This document shows positions 15,731-24,526 of a DNA stretch of 64,000 nucleotides, piece by piece (position 1 is the stretch's first letter; the number at the start of each line of letters is the position of its first letter). A program made the position numbers and the translations under genes. Under the pieces are notes generated by a model, which worked only from the letters and a program-made list of their open reading frames with translations, searched no databases and was not told the DNA's origin. The DNA comes from Aequorivita echinoideorum (lineage in GTDB: Bacteria > Bacteroidota > Bacteroidia > Flavobacteriales > Flavobacteriaceae): positions 310,001-374,000 of the forward strand of contig NZ_JAHCTB010000003.1 of assembly GCF_018476645.1 (NCBI RefSeq), given 5' to 3'.

Positions 15731-16969
15731 ATGTTTTCACTTTTTCGGGAAAATGTGCGCATTGCGCTAGATTCTATAAGAGGCCAGCTTTTGCGTACCA
15801 TTCTCACTATTGTAATTATAGGGATTGGCATTTGGGCACTTGTGGGAATTTTGAGCGCCGTAAAAGCGCTGGAAACTACGGTATCCAGTGGTTTTGCTTC
15901 AATGGGTTCCAATACATTTAATATTCAACAATATGAATTTTCAATACAGGGCAACAATGGTAAAAGGGAAAGAATCAATCCTGTAATCAGTTACAATAAC
16001 GTCCGGGAATTTGTGGATAAATATCAATATCCATTAACAAAGACATCGGTTTCTTTTCAGGGAACCAGTGCTGCGGAAGTACGCTACGGAAGTGAAAAGA
16101 CCGATCCTGAAGTACAGGTTTATGGCGTAAATGAAAACTACCTCGAAAATACCGGGACCGAAATTGATAAAGGCCGAAATTTTACAATCTTTGACATCGA
16201 AAACAATAATAAGGTTTGTATTATAGGATCAGATTTTCTGAAAAAATTGTTTGAAAATGATGATCCCATTAACAAAACGATCAGTATTCGCGGTGCAAAA
16301 TTCAAAATTATTGGTGTTTTGGAATCAAAAGGTTCCACCTTTGGGAATAATCAGGATTTGAAAGTACTTATTCCCATTCAAGTGGCGCGGGGTATGTATA
16401 CGCAAGCAAATATAAATTATACAATAAGTGTGAAAGTGGGCGAACAGGAAATGATGGAAGGCGCGCAGGATGAAGCCATTATCACATTTAGGAATATAAG
16501 AAGCCTTAGCCCCGTTGAAGAAAATAATTTTGGGATTGAGCGCAGTGACGATTTACTGAACCGGATTGCCACAATTTCAGGCTATCTAGAAGTTGCCGCT
16601 TGGATTATAAGCATTATTACAATTTTAGGGTCATCCATAGCGCTTATGAATATAATGTTGGTTTCGGTTACGGAACGCACACGGGAAATAGGTGTACGAA
16701 AAGCTTTGGGCGCAAAACGCTCCACAATTTCAACACAATTTTTTATGGAGACCATTGTAATTGGTCAGTTCGGGAGTGTGTTGGGAATTATCTTGGGAAT
16801 TTTGACCGGTTTCGCGTTTGCGAAAATTTTTGATTTTGAATTTACAATTCCTTGGGCTGCGATGATTTGGGCAACCATAATAACTTTTATCGTCGCAGTT
16901 ATTGCGGGTAGTTATCCAGCTTCAAAAGCGGCACGGCTTGACCCTATTGAAAGTTTGAGATACGAGTAA
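15731..16969 (+). CDS. MacB-like ABC transporter permease
   Basis: 412 residues with the MacB/FtsX topology: one N-terminal transmembrane helix (ILTIVIIGIGIWALVGILSA, about 25-44), a large periplasmic MacB_PCD domain at about 50-260, and a C-terminal FtsX domain with three helices, including SVTERTREIGVRKALGAKR. Such permeases move lipoproteins, peptides or act in mechanotransmission; the partner ATPase is not adjacent here. A second conserved feature is the C-terminal ASKAARLDPIESLRYE. The substrate is unknown. Confidence 0.9.
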   Translation: MFSLFRENVRIALDSIRGQLLRTILTIVIIGIGIWALVGILSAVKALETTVSSGFASMGSNTFNIQQYEFSIQGNNGKRERINPVISYNNVREFVDKYQYPLTKTSVSFQGTSAAEVRYGSEKTDPEVQVYGVNENYLENTGTEIDKGRNFTIFDIENNNKVCIIGSDFLKKLFENDDPINKTISIRGAKFKIIGVLESKGSTFGNNQDLKVLIPIQVARGMYTQANINYTISVKVGEQEMMEGAQDEAIITFRNIRSLSPVEENNFGIERSDDLLNRIATISGYLEVAAWIISIITILGSSIALMNIMLVSVTERTREIGVRKALGAKRSTISTQFFMETIVIGQFGSVLGIILGILTGFAFAKIFDFEFTIPWAAMIWATIITFIVAVIAGSYPASKAARLDPIESLRYE

Positions 16970-16976
16970 TCTTAAA

Positions 16977-17000
16977 ATTGAGTTTCAGCAAAAACTCAAT
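16977..17000. terminator. Hairpin between convergent genes
   Basis: ATTGAGTTT at 16977-16985 pairs with AAACTCAAT at 16992-17000. It sits between the stops of the permease and the DUF6495 gene. The stem is perfect but the following T tract is interrupted, so termination strength is uncertain. Confidence 0.5.
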
Positions 17001-17003
17001 TCA

Positions 17004-17477
17004 TTATTCATTCAATAAATCACTAAAATAATCGAAAAGTTCACCTTTGGTGATGACTGCGCCTTGTTGTATCAATGCAAAAATATCTTTATTCCGATCG
17101 TCGCTTATCGCTTTCGCGGAAGTATACATACTCACGCTATCGTTCTGGATGTTTTGCTGAAGCCATTTATATCCATACTTAGTTGTTATGTCCACATTCT
17201 CCTCTTCAACTTTAATTGCCACCAATTGCATATCAAATTCTGAAATGTGAAATAAAAAAAGTTGCTTGGGCGAAAAATGTTCTAAATATTTCACTTGATT
17301 CAATACACCTTCCCAAATCAAATCACTGAAAATATCCAATTCCTTCTCAGCAACTTCAGGTTTGCCTTTTTTTATTTCATCCCATTCCTTCGCAGTAATA
17401 GATTGAGTGGCCAAAAAATTGATGAATTCTTGATGCAATTCCTCAAATTGCTCCTTTGTAAGACGTGCGTATTTCAT
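17004..17477 (-). CDS. DUF6495 family protein
   Basis: 157 residues. The N-terminal segments MKYARLTKEQFEELHQEFIN and KEWDEIKKGKPEVAEKELD resemble a small Bacteroidota-specific family (DUF6495 by memory). It is predicted to be soluble and mainly alpha-helical, with no catalytic motif seen. It is downstream of the ribosomal bS6-bS18-bL9 operon but separated from it by a terminator, so it is probably expressed separately or by read-through. Confidence 0.62.
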   Translation of the reverse strand: MKYARLTKEQFEELHQEFINFLATQSITAKEWDEIKKGKPEVAEKELDIFSDLIWEGVLNQVKYLEHFSPKQLFLFHISEFDMQLVAIKVEEENVDITTKYGYKWLQQNIQNDSVSMYTSAKAISDDRNKDIFALIQQGAVITKGELFDYFSDLLNE

Positions 17478-17484
17478 ATGTATA

Positions 17485-17523
17485 TAAAAAAATAAAACCC
17501 TTCCCGATAACGGAAAAGGTTTT
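17485..17523 (-). terminator. Terminator of the bS6-bS18-bL9 operon
   Basis: Read leftward, AAAACC (17523-17518) pairs with GGTTTT (17499-17494) with further CCG/CGG pairing inside, followed by a T-rich stretch at 17492-17485. It lies just after the rplI stop and just before the next gene's start at 17477. Confidence 0.65.
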
Positions 17524-17543
17524 AAAACAATTAATAGAGTGTA

Positions 17544-18068
17544 TTATTCAGCCTCGGCCTCTGGCGTAGCATCCTGCTTTGCCTCTGGTTTTGGCTCAGA
17601 CTTCGTTTTATTTGCTGGCTTTGCTTCTGCAACCACATCAAAAGATAAATTGCTTATCACTTCTCTGTGGAAACGGACAGTAGCATCGTATTGTCCGGTA
17701 CGTTTTACGGCACCACCTGCAACGCTGATGTATTTCTTATCGATTGAAACCCCTTCTTTCTCAAGAGCTTCTGCAAGATCAGCATTAGTTACGGATCCAA
17801 AAAGTTTATCACCTTCGCCAGTTTTGGCAGTGATTTTTATTTCAATTCCATTCAATTTATCTGCTTGGCTCTTTGCGTCGTCAATAGATTTTTTCTCTTT
17901 AAAAGCGCGTTGCTTCAACATTTCAGCCAAAACTTTTTTAGCTGAAGGTGTTGCAAGTACTGCGTGCCCTTGCGGAATCAAAAAATTTCTTCCATAGCCG
18001 TTCTTCACGGTTACTATATCATCTGTAAATCCCAGATTTTCTACGTCTTTCTTTAATATAAGTTCCAT
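17544..18068 (-). CDS. rplI: 50S ribosomal protein bL9
   Basis: 174 residues. The N-terminal domain MELILKKDVENLGFTDDIVTVKNGY and NFLIPQGHAVLAT are diagnostic for bL9, which binds domain V of 23S rRNA. The protein is about 25 residues longer than the usual 148, with an Ala/Glu/Lys-rich tail (PEAKQDATPEAEAE) typical of Bacteroidota bL9. It is last in the rpsF-rpsR-rplI operon with a 14-base gap. Confidence 0.96.
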   Translation of the reverse strand: MELILKKDVENLGFTDDIVTVKNGYGRNFLIPQGHAVLATPSAKKVLAEMLKQRAFKEKKSIDDAKSQADKLNGIEIKITAKTGEGDKLFGSVTNADLAEALEKEGVSIDKKYISVAGGAVKRTGQYDATVRFHREVISNLSFDVVAEAKPANKTKSEPKPEAKQDATPEAEAE

Positions 18069-18082
18069 AATACTTTCTGGTT

Positions 18083-18379
18083 TTATTTTAATAAATCTGC
18101 TACGTATGGCATAAGTGCAAGGTGACGCGCTCTTTTAACGGCAACGGCTACCTTACGTTGGTATTTCAATGAAGTTCCGGTAAGTCTTCTAGGAAGGATT
18201 TTACCTTGCTCATTCACAAATTTCAATAAGAAATCTGGATCCTTATAATCAACATACTTAATGCCCGATCTTTTAAAACGGCAGTATTTCTTTGTTTTGC
18301 TTGTCTCTATGTTAAGAGGAGTAAGATATCTTATCTCTCCGTCTTTTTTTCCTTTTGCTTGTTGTTGTAATGTAGCCAT
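18083..18379 (-). CDS. rpsR: 30S ribosomal protein bS18
   Basis: 98 residues. [17 protein letters not shown] and [19 protein letters not shown] are the bS18 core, with the [17 protein letters not shown]-terminal helix. bS18 forms a heterodimer with bS6 on the 30S platform. It lies 3 bases after rpsF. Confidence 0.97.
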   Translation of the reverse strand: MATLQQQAKGKKDGEIRYLTPLNIETSKTKKYCRFKRSGIKYVDYKDPDFLLKFVNEQGKILPRRLTGTSLKYQRKVAVAVKRARHLALMPYVADLLK

Positions 18380-18382
18380 AAT

Positions 18383-18721
18383 TTATGCTGATTTTTTATC
18401 GCGGTTTCTTCTCTTTTCTGCCCAAGCAATTGCGTGCTTGTCTAGGCTCACTGTAAGGTAACGCATAAAACGCTCATCCCTTTTGAACTCTGTTTCAAGT
18501 TCGTGTACAACTTCACCGTCAACGGTGAATTCAAAAAGGTGGTAGAATCCACTTTTTTTGTTTTGGATTGGGTAAGCAAGTTTTTTCAAGCCCCAATTTT
18601 CTTTGGATATCATCTTAGCACCTTTAGAAACAAGAAGATCTTCGTATTTCTTTACTGTTTCCTTTATCTGGTCTTCAGATAAAACGGGATTTAAGATGAA
18701 AACAGTTTCGTAATGATTCAT
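18383..18721 (-). CDS. rpsF: 30S ribosomal protein bS6
   Basis: 112 residues from ATG 18721 (MNHYETVFILNPVLSEDQ), the family's normal start; the frame extends 11 codons further but that part belongs to the untranslated leader. It is the first gene of the bS6-bS18-bL9 operon. The C-terminus ends in a basic tail RRNRDKKSA. A consensus promoter and a hairpin in the leader lie just upstream. Confidence 0.96.
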   Translation of the reverse strand: MNHYETVFILNPVLSEDQIKETVKKYEDLLVSKGAKMISKENWGLKKLAYPIQNKKSGFYHLFEFTVDGEVVHELETEFKRDERFMRYLTVSLDKHAIAWAEKRRNRDKKSA

Positions 18722-18749
18722 AAAAAATCGATTAAAATTATTATTTGAA

Positions 18750-18770
18750 CTCATGGCTTTCTGCCAAGAG
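18750..18770 (-). promoter_or_regulatory. Hairpin in the rpsF leader
   Basis: On the minus strand CTCTTGGC (18770-18763) pairs with GCCATGAG (18757-18750) with one T-T mismatch and a five-base loop. It lies at the predicted 5' end of the transcript. In many bacteria this operon is autoregulated by bS6-bS18 binding to a leader hairpin; whether this hairpin fits that motif was not tested. Confidence 0.42.
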
Positions 18771-18774
18771 CGTG

Positions 18775-18804
18775 CAAAAATACTACTTTATTTTAAATAT
18801 TCAA
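18775..18804 (-). promoter_or_regulatory. Promoter of the bS6-bS18-bL9 operon
   Basis: On the minus strand TTG (18804-18802), 19 bases, then TATTTTTG (18782-18775): a full consensus match. The start of transcription should fall near 18770. Confidence 0.75.
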
Positions 18805-18929
18805 ACATCACCGATAATTAGATTTTTTGAAGCATTTATTAGATGAAATGCATATTTTTTTCGACAAATGAAAAAATAGTTGCATTTCATCGGATTTTTT
18901 GATAATATTGCCTAAGTAAACCTACTACT

Positions 18930-19640
18930 GTGGAGAAGACAATTCTTAAATGTGCGATTGTAGACGATTCTACATTGCAAAGGCTTTCAATTGTAAAGCT
19001 TGTTCAAATGCACCCATCTCTTGAACTTGTCGGAGAGTACAAAAACGCCATTGAGGCCAAAATGGGACTTGCCTCAACCGAAATTGACCTCGTTTTTTTG
19101 GACATTGAAATGCCCATTCTATCAGGTTTTGATTTGCTGGACGATCTTCTGCGTAAGCCTCAGGTCATTTTCGTTACGGGAAAGACCAAATATGCATTTA
19201 AGGCATTTGACTACGATGCTGTAGATTATCTGCGAAAGCCAATTTCGAAAGAACGTTTCTTGAATGCGGTGCATAAGGCAATCACTAATTATAAAATGAA
19301 ACACGAAGAAGGTTTTGACGATGAAGATTTCATTTTCGTGAAAAGTAATTTGAAAAAAAGAAAAGTTTTCTTAAATGAACTTCGTTACATTGAAGCACTT
19401 GGCGATTATGTAAAGCTTGTTACAGAACACGATTCCTTAGTAGTTCTGTCCACAATGAAGGCATTTCAAGCCTTGTTGCCCGATGAACGGTTTTTGCGCA
19501 TACATAAATCCTATATTGTAAACCTGGAAAAAGTGCAACGCTACAACAGCAAGACCATTGAACTGGAAAAGGAAAAATTGCCGTTAAGCCGCAACCGAAA
19601 AGCAGATCTCGCCGAAGCGCTTGCCGCAAGCAGCAACTAG
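18930..19640 (+). CDS. LytTR-type response regulator
   Basis: 236 residues from a GTG at 18930. The receiver domain (about 7-125) has acidic Asp12-Asp13, the phospho-acceptor Asp58 (VFLDIEMP), a Thr in FVTGK and Lys102 in KPISKERF. The LytTR DNA-binding domain covers about 130-230 (FIFVKSNLKKRKVFLNELRY and FLRIHKSYIVNLEKV). Such regulators bind direct repeats ahead of target genes. No sensor kinase lies nearby, so it is an orphan here. The stop overlaps the priA stop by 4 bases. Confidence 0.92.
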   Translation: MEKTILKCAIVDDSTLQRLSIVKLVQMHPSLELVGEYKNAIEAKMGLASTEIDLVFLDIEMPILSGFDLLDDLLRKPQVIFVTGKTKYAFKAFDYDAVDYLRKPISKERFLNAVHKAITNYKMKHEEGFDDEDFIFVKSNLKKRKVFLNELRYIEALGDYVKLVTEHDSLVVLSTMKAFQALLPDERFLRIHKSYIVNLEKVQRYNSKTIELEKEKLPLSRNRKADLAEALAASSN

Positions 19641-22090
19641 TAGCTATCTACATCGATATTCACGCGAACGCTAACAAATTCCTTTATGGAATTAAAACTG
19701 CGCTCCACTCCCAATATGTATTTTTTGGTTTTCTCCAGCGATTGTGTTTTTGGAATTTTAACCAATAAATGGATAATATATTTATTTTTAATTCTACCCA
19801 CCGGCGGGGCTTCCGGTCCTAATACATTTTCATGTAATTTCAATTCCAATGCCTGCCCAAACCACGTAGCGGCTTTTTGTACCCTTTCCAAATTTTTATC
19901 CTTAAATACTATTTTTATAATTCTGAAAAATGGCGGATACTTGTATTGATAACGCTCCTCAAGCTGTTCCTTATACATAGCTCTATAATCATTTACACTA
20001 ACCTGTTTCAATATTTGATGGTATGGATTATAAGTCTGTATCAATACCTTGCCACGCTTTTTCGTACGGCCTGCCCTACCGGAAACCTGTTGCAGTAAAT
20101 GAAAACTTCTTTCGTGCGCCCTAAAGTCGGGGAAATTCAAAAGATTATCTGCGTTCATTACACCCACCAGGCTTATATTTCTGAAATCGAGTCCTTTTGC
20201 GAGCATTTGTGTGCCGACCAAAATATCAATTTCTTCGTTTTCAAGGGATTCAATCAATTTTCCGTAGGCATTTTTTCCCTTCGTGGTATCTTGATCCATG
20301 CGAGCAATGGTAGAATTTGGAAAAAGCGATTTTAATTCGGTTTCAATTTGTTCGGTTCCAAAACCTTTCGTGTCCAGCGTTTGGCTTCCGCAAGCCATAC
20401 AGCTTTGCATCATTGCCATGTGGTAACCGCAGTAATGGCAGCGCAGCTGATTTTTATGCTGATGAAATGTCAAACTAACATCGCAATTGGGACATTGGGG
20501 AGAAACACCGCAAGTAGTACATTCCACAACCGGAGAAAAACCTCTTCTATTCTGAAAAAGAATTGCTTGTTCACCGTTTTTCAAAACTTCACGCATTTCT
20601 TCCAAAAGCCTATCACTAAAATGCCCAGTCATCAGTTTCTTCTTGTTTTTCTCTTTAATATCAACCAATTCGATATCAGGCATCAACACATCACCAAAAC
20701 GTTTTTTTAATGTAACCAGACCATATTTTCCAATTTCAGCATTGTGGTAACTTTCCAACGAAGGCGTGGCAGAACCCATCAAAAGTTTTGACTTGTGAAA
20801 ATTTGCCAAAACCACAGCGCTATCGCGGGCGTGATAACGTGGAGCGGGACTGTATTGTTTAAAGGAAGGCTCGTGCTCCTCATCCACTACAATAAGCCCC
20901 AAATTTTGGAAAGGCAGAAAAAGTGACGACCGCGCCCCTATTACAATTTGAGCTTTCGGTTTTTCGTTTAAAACATTTTTCCAAACTTCAACCCGTTCGT
21001 TTACTGAAAATTTTGAGTGATATACGGAAATTCTTTCGCCAAAATATTTTTGCAGTCGGCTGATGAGTTGGGTGGTCAAGGCAATTTCCGGAAGCATATA
21101 CAAAATCTGCTTGCCAGCTTCCAGCATTTCTTCGATCAACCGAACGTAAATTTCAGTTTTACCGCTGGAGGTTACACCGTGCAACAACACAATTTCGTTT
21201 TCTTTAAATGAAGTTTTTATCTCTTGAAAGGCATCAGACTGAGCAGCGCTAAGCTCCTTTATTTCTGAATTTGATTCGCCAGCGTATTCAAATCTATCTT
21301 TTTGGATAAAATATTCCTCTAAAATACCCTTGTCAATCAACGTTTTCAACGTGCTGGAAGTGCTTCCACTTTTCTTTTGAAGGGAAATGGAACCAACCGG
21401 TTTTCTGGTTTGTGCCGAAAGCATAAAAAGCGTCATTAAAACCTCTTTTTGTTTAGTGGCATTCGCGTTGAGCGAATCCAACAGCAAACGCAATTTTTCT
21501 TCAGAAGTGTACTGTGGCGCTAGTTTTATAAATCGCTTTAATTTTGGGGTATACTGTTCGTAAATTTTTTCTTCGACGGTAACAATGTTCTTCTCGATTA
21601 ATTTCTGAATAACGGCAACCACATTTTTTCGGTCCAAAATGGAACGCGCATCATTTATATGAAGCGAGGACTGATGTTGAAGCGCTTCGTAAAGCAAAAA
21701 TTCATCATCACTCATATTCTCATCCTTCACATTTCTATTGGAGCCAATTTTTATAATTGTTTCACTTTGCAAAAGAAATGCGCTTGGCAGTGCAGCTTTT
21801 ATGACCTCTCCCAGCGAGCACAAATAATAATCCGCAATCCATTGCCAATGCTGTAATTGAAGTGGAGTAATTATTGGCTCTTCATCCAGAATTTGGTCTA
21901 TGGATTTTGCCTCGTACCCCAGCGGTGGCGTGTCGTGGACTTGATAGACAATTGCAGTATAGATTTTTGACTTCCCAAAAGGAACCGAGACACGCATTCC
22001 CTGTTTCAAAAATGCCGCCTCATGGCTATTTACCGTGTAGGTAAATGCTTGCTTTAGGGGAATGGGCAAAATTACATCTATAAAATACAC
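19637..22090 (-). CDS. priA: Primosomal protein N' (PriA helicase)
   Basis: 817 residues, full length. Restarts stalled replication forks by loading the replicative helicase. Visible: N-terminal DNA 3'-end-binding domain, Walker A in GVTSSGKTEIYVR, DEEH-box VVDEEHEPSFKQ, and eight zinc-ligand Cys in the segment beginning CTTCGVSPQCPNC and continuing CHYC and CMAC. Helicase motif V/VI appear as GTQMLAKGLDF and QVSGRAGR. It runs opposite to the LytTR gene. No sign of frameshift. Confidence 0.97.
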   Translation of the reverse strand: MYFIDVILPIPLKQAFTYTVNSHEAAFLKQGMRVSVPFGKSKIYTAIVYQVHDTPPLGYEAKSIDQILDEEPIITPLQLQHWQWIADYYLCSLGEVIKAALPSAFLLQSETIIKIGSNRNVKDENMSDDEFLLYEALQHQSSLHINDARSILDRKNVVAVIQKLIEKNIVTVEEKIYEQYTPKLKRFIKLAPQYTSEEKLRLLLDSLNANATKQKEVLMTLFMLSAQTRKPVGSISLQKKSGSTSSTLKTLIDKGILEEYFIQKDRFEYAGESNSEIKELSAAQSDAFQEIKTSFKENEIVLLHGVTSSGKTEIYVRLIEEMLEAGKQILYMLPEIALTTQLISRLQKYFGERISVYHSKFSVNERVEVWKNVLNEKPKAQIVIGARSSLFLPFQNLGLIVVDEEHEPSFKQYSPAPRYHARDSAVVLANFHKSKLLMGSATPSLESYHNAEIGKYGLVTLKKRFGDVLMPDIELVDIKEKNKKKLMTGHFSDRLLEEMREVLKNGEQAILFQNRRGFSPVVECTTCGVSPQCPNCDVSLTFHQHKNQLRCHYCGYHMAMMQSCMACGSQTLDTKGFGTEQIETELKSLFPNSTIARMDQDTTKGKNAYGKLIESLENEEIDILVGTQMLAKGLDFRNISLVGVMNADNLLNFPDFRAHERSFHLLQQVSGRAGRTKKRGKVLIQTYNPYHQILKQVSVNDYRAMYKEQLEERYQYKYPPFFRIIKIVFKDKNLERVQKAATWFGQALELKLHENVLGPEAPPVGRIKNKYIIHLLVKIPKTQSLEKTKKYILGVERSFNSIKEFVSVRVNIDVDSY

Positions 22091-22153
22091 TGGGTCTCGT
22101 TGAAGTTTAGCGATTCTAGTTTTTTGAAAAAAAGTACGGAAATTGAAATAAAA

Positions 22154-22176
22154 AAGCCACCAAAAATTGGTGGCTT
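22154..22176 (-). terminator. Terminator of the DUF2147 gene
   Basis: AAGCCACCAA/TTGGTGGCTT perfect 10-bp stem with a 3-base loop; read leftward it runs into a T-rich stretch. It lies 22 bases past the DUF2147 stop. Confidence 0.8.
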
Positions 22177-22197
22177 AAAGATACTATATTTAATATT

Positions 22198-22626
22198 TTA
22201 ATTGACGCGCTGCCAATATTGTGTTCTTCCCAAAAGTGAAAAACCGATATATCCACGAACCTTCAATTTATTTTCGCCTTCAAGTTCAATATAGGATTTA
22301 TAAACTTTTCCTGATGTAGGATCGGTGATGGTTCCATCATTGTATTCAGAACCATCTTTTGTAAGACCTTTTAAAATTACCATTCCCATAATTGGTTTGC
22401 CCTTATCACTACCGGTACATTCTGAGCATACTGCTTTCTGTTTTGCGGGATCAAGTATTTCAACAATTTTTCCATACACTTTCCCATCCTTTTTATAAAT
22501 TTCAATAATGGATTTTGCCTCTCCGGTTTCATCATCTATTGTTTTCCATTTTCCAGTAACATCTTGTGCCACAACGCTCATAACGGTAAGCGCAATAAGT
22601 GAAATTGATAAAAATAGTTTTTTCAT
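22198..22626 (-). CDS. DUF2147 domain-containing secreted protein
   Basis: 142 residues: signal peptide 1-20 (ends SVVAQ), then a DUF2147 domain with TGKWKTIDDETGEAKSIIEI, KVYGKIVEI and the C-terminal LKVRGYIGFSLLGRTQYWQR, which is typical. It contains a CSEC pair. Members are small periplasmic beta-barrel proteins of unknown role. It lies 10 bases after the YihY gene and is probably the last of a nadC-yihY-DUF2147 unit. Confidence 0.88.
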   Translation of the reverse strand: MKKLFLSISLIALTVMSVVAQDVTGKWKTIDDETGEAKSIIEIYKKDGKVYGKIVEILDPAKQKAVCSECTGSDKGKPIMGMVILKGLTKDGSEYNDGTITDPTSGKVYKSYIELEGENKLKVRGYIGFSLLGRTQYWQRVN

Positions 22627-22636
22627 AGTTTCTAAT

Positions 22637-23563
22637 TTAAGTTTGTCTTTCTAGTTTTTCTTTTAAACGTTGCAGTGAAATATTCAACTCAAATCCCAGC
22701 AACAGCAAATTTGAGTTAATCCAAATATATAACATCAAAATTAAAAGTGCACCTATAGAGCCATATAACTCGTTATAATTTGAAAAATTATTTATATAAA
22801 CGCCAAAAAAATAGGTCGTCAACATAAAGAGTATAGTTGTTACTACCGCGCCCAAAGAGAAAAACCGTGAAGACTTTCCTTCTTTGGTTCCATAATAATA
22901 AAGGGTAGCAATTACAACATAAATCATTACAACAAAGACCGCAAGCTGAAAGGCCGAAAGCCAGAAAACATCATTAACAATGTAGGCCCTGCTTTCCAAG
23001 TCATTAATTACATATTCTCCGTATAAAATGACCCCAACCGAAGTTAACAACAACAATGCCAAGAAAATGGAAACGGCCAAAGCCACGAAATACTGACGAA
23101 AAAATGTTCGATTTATGGTTACATGAAACGAATATTCAAAAGCGCTAAAAATAGCATTTACGCCATTTGCCGAAAGAAAAACCGATAGAAAAAAAACGAA
23201 TGACAATAACCCAGCACGTGGATTCACAGCAATATCCGCAATTACTGGATAAAAAAATTCAGTTGTCTGTGCCGGTAATAACGCTTCAATGAAAATCAAA
23301 AAGCGGGTTTGAAATCCCTCTACGGGAATTATTGGAATTAAATTTAAAAGCAAAAGCAAAAAGGGAAAAAGTGCCAAAAAAAAACTATAAGCTATAGAGC
23401 TGGCGCGTGACGAAAATGTACCCCTTATAATTCCAGTGCCATAAATGTCTAGCAAATTATAAAGAGTAAGGCCATCTAAGCCCGGCAATTTTATGCGCTT
23501 GCTATACCGCACCAAGTTCCGGATTACCGGAATATTTATTTCATCATCTTCAGTTTTATTCAT
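22637..23563 (-). CDS. YihY/BrkB family inner-membrane protein
   Basis: 308 residues with about six transmembrane segments, matching YihY/UPF0761 (formerly mislabelled ribonuclease BN). Key pattern: SSRASSIAYSFFLALFPFLL near residues 50-69 and GSIGALLILMLYIWINSNLL near the end. The function in bacteria is unclear; an envelope or transport role has been proposed. The start overlaps the nadC stop by 4 bases. Confidence 0.88.
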   Translation of the reverse strand: MNKTEDDEINIPVIRNLVRYSKRIKLPGLDGLTLYNLLDIYGTGIIRGTFSSRASSIAYSFFLALFPFLLLLLNLIPIIPVEGFQTRFLIFIEALLPAQTTEFFYPVIADIAVNPRAGLLSFVFFLSVFLSANGVNAIFSAFEYSFHVTINRTFFRQYFVALAVSIFLALLLLTSVGVILYGEYVINDLESRAYIVNDVFWLSAFQLAVFVVMIYVVIATLYYYGTKEGKSSRFFSLGAVVTTILFMLTTYFFGVYINNFSNYNELYGSIGALLILMLYIWINSNLLLLGFELNISLQRLKEKLERQT

Positions 23564-24420
23564 TTCACCGCTTTTAGGCTCAAATCCATATTATAAACTG
23601 AGTGCGTTAGCGCGCCACTGGAGATAAAATCAACACCGCAATCAGCATATTTTCTAGCGGTTTCCAAGGTAATGCCACCACTGGATTCCGTTTGGCATTT
23701 GCCATTTATAAGTTGAACGGCCCTTCGGGTGTCTTCATAATTAAAATTATCAATCAATATTCTATGGATACTCTCATTTTGCAGAATTTCCTCAATTTCT
23801 TTAAGATTTCTCGCTTCAATTATAATTTTCAAGTCAAGTGATTTTTCGGCTAAATATTGCTTCGTTTTATTGATTGCCTTTGTAATACCACCACAAAAAT
23901 CGATGTGATTGTCTTTCAGCATAATCATATCATAAAGTGCAAACCGGTGATTTTCACCACCGCCAATTTTTACCGCCCATTTTTCCAAAGCACGGATTCC
24001 TGGCGTTGTTTTCCTCGTATCGAGAATCTTTGTTTTTGTGCCCTCAAGCAGTTTCACATATTCATTCGTTTTTGTGGCAATGGCACTCATACGCTGCATC
24101 GCATTCAGCAGTAATCGTTCTGCCTTCAGGATGGATTGCGAATGGCCTTCCACATAAAAACAAACATCGCCATATTTTACTGGTGTACCATCGGTAATTT
24201 TCACATCCATTTTCAGGCCCGGATCCACATATTCCAGAACTTGGCGCGCAAAATCAACTCCAGCAATAATCCCTTCATCCTTAACTAAAAGCTTCGCGAC
24301 ACCGGTCGCTTCCTCTGGGATGCAAGCCAATGAACTATGGTCGCCATCTCCCACGTCTTCGCGGATGGCGTTTGCAATTATTACATCTATTTCTTTATTG
24401 AATTGTTTTTCGGAAATCAT
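23560..24420 (-). CDS. nadC: Nicotinate-nucleotide pyrophosphorylase (carboxylating)
   Basis: 286 residues from ATG 24420 (MISEKQFNKEID); the frame extends 17 codons further without family-like sequence. Converts quinolinate and PRPP to nicotinate mononucleotide in de novo NAD synthesis. Seen: EDVGDGDHSS near the N-terminus, RLLLNAMQRMSAIAT, LDTRKTTPGIRALEKWAV and GGGENHRFALYDMIMLKDNH, all PRPP- and quinolinate-binding elements. Family is certain. Confidence 0.96.
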   Translation of the reverse strand: MISEKQFNKEIDVIIANAIREDVGDGDHSSLACIPEEATGVAKLLVKDEGIIAGVDFARQVLEYVDPGLKMDVKITDGTPVKYGDVCFYVEGHSQSILKAERLLLNAMQRMSAIATKTNEYVKLLEGTKTKILDTRKTTPGIRALEKWAVKIGGGENHRFALYDMIMLKDNHIDFCGGITKAINKTKQYLAEKSLDLKIIIEARNLKEIEEILQNESIHRILIDNFNYEDTRRAVQLINGKCQTESSGGITLETARKYADCGVDFISSGALTHSVYNMDLSLKAVK

Positions 24421-24457
24421 GACAAGCCATTTTCTGCTAAAATACTTTAAAAAGTTT

Positions 24458-24483
24458 GAAGCTGGAAGCACGAAGCTGGAAGC
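24458..24483. repeat. Short direct repeat
   Basis: GAAGCTGGAAGC occurs twice (24458-24469 and 24472-24483) with a 14-base period in the intergenic space between nadC and rlmH. Only two units are present. Confidence 0.6.
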
Positions 24484-24491
24484 AGCGCAAT

Positions 24492-24499
24492 TATCTTTG
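24492..24499 (+). promoter_or_regulatory. Candidate -7 element of rlmH
   Basis: TATCTTTG, full match to TAnnTTTG, 28 bases before the rlmH ATG. No TTG at the expected distance. Confidence 0.45.
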
Positions 24500-24526
24500 T
24501 ATTTTTGAATTCTGAAAATTTTTTAA

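Noticed and set aside
16977-17000. Strong intrinsic terminator between the permease and DUF6495 genes
   Set aside because: The stem is fine but the T tract is broken, so it is listed only as a weak hairpin.
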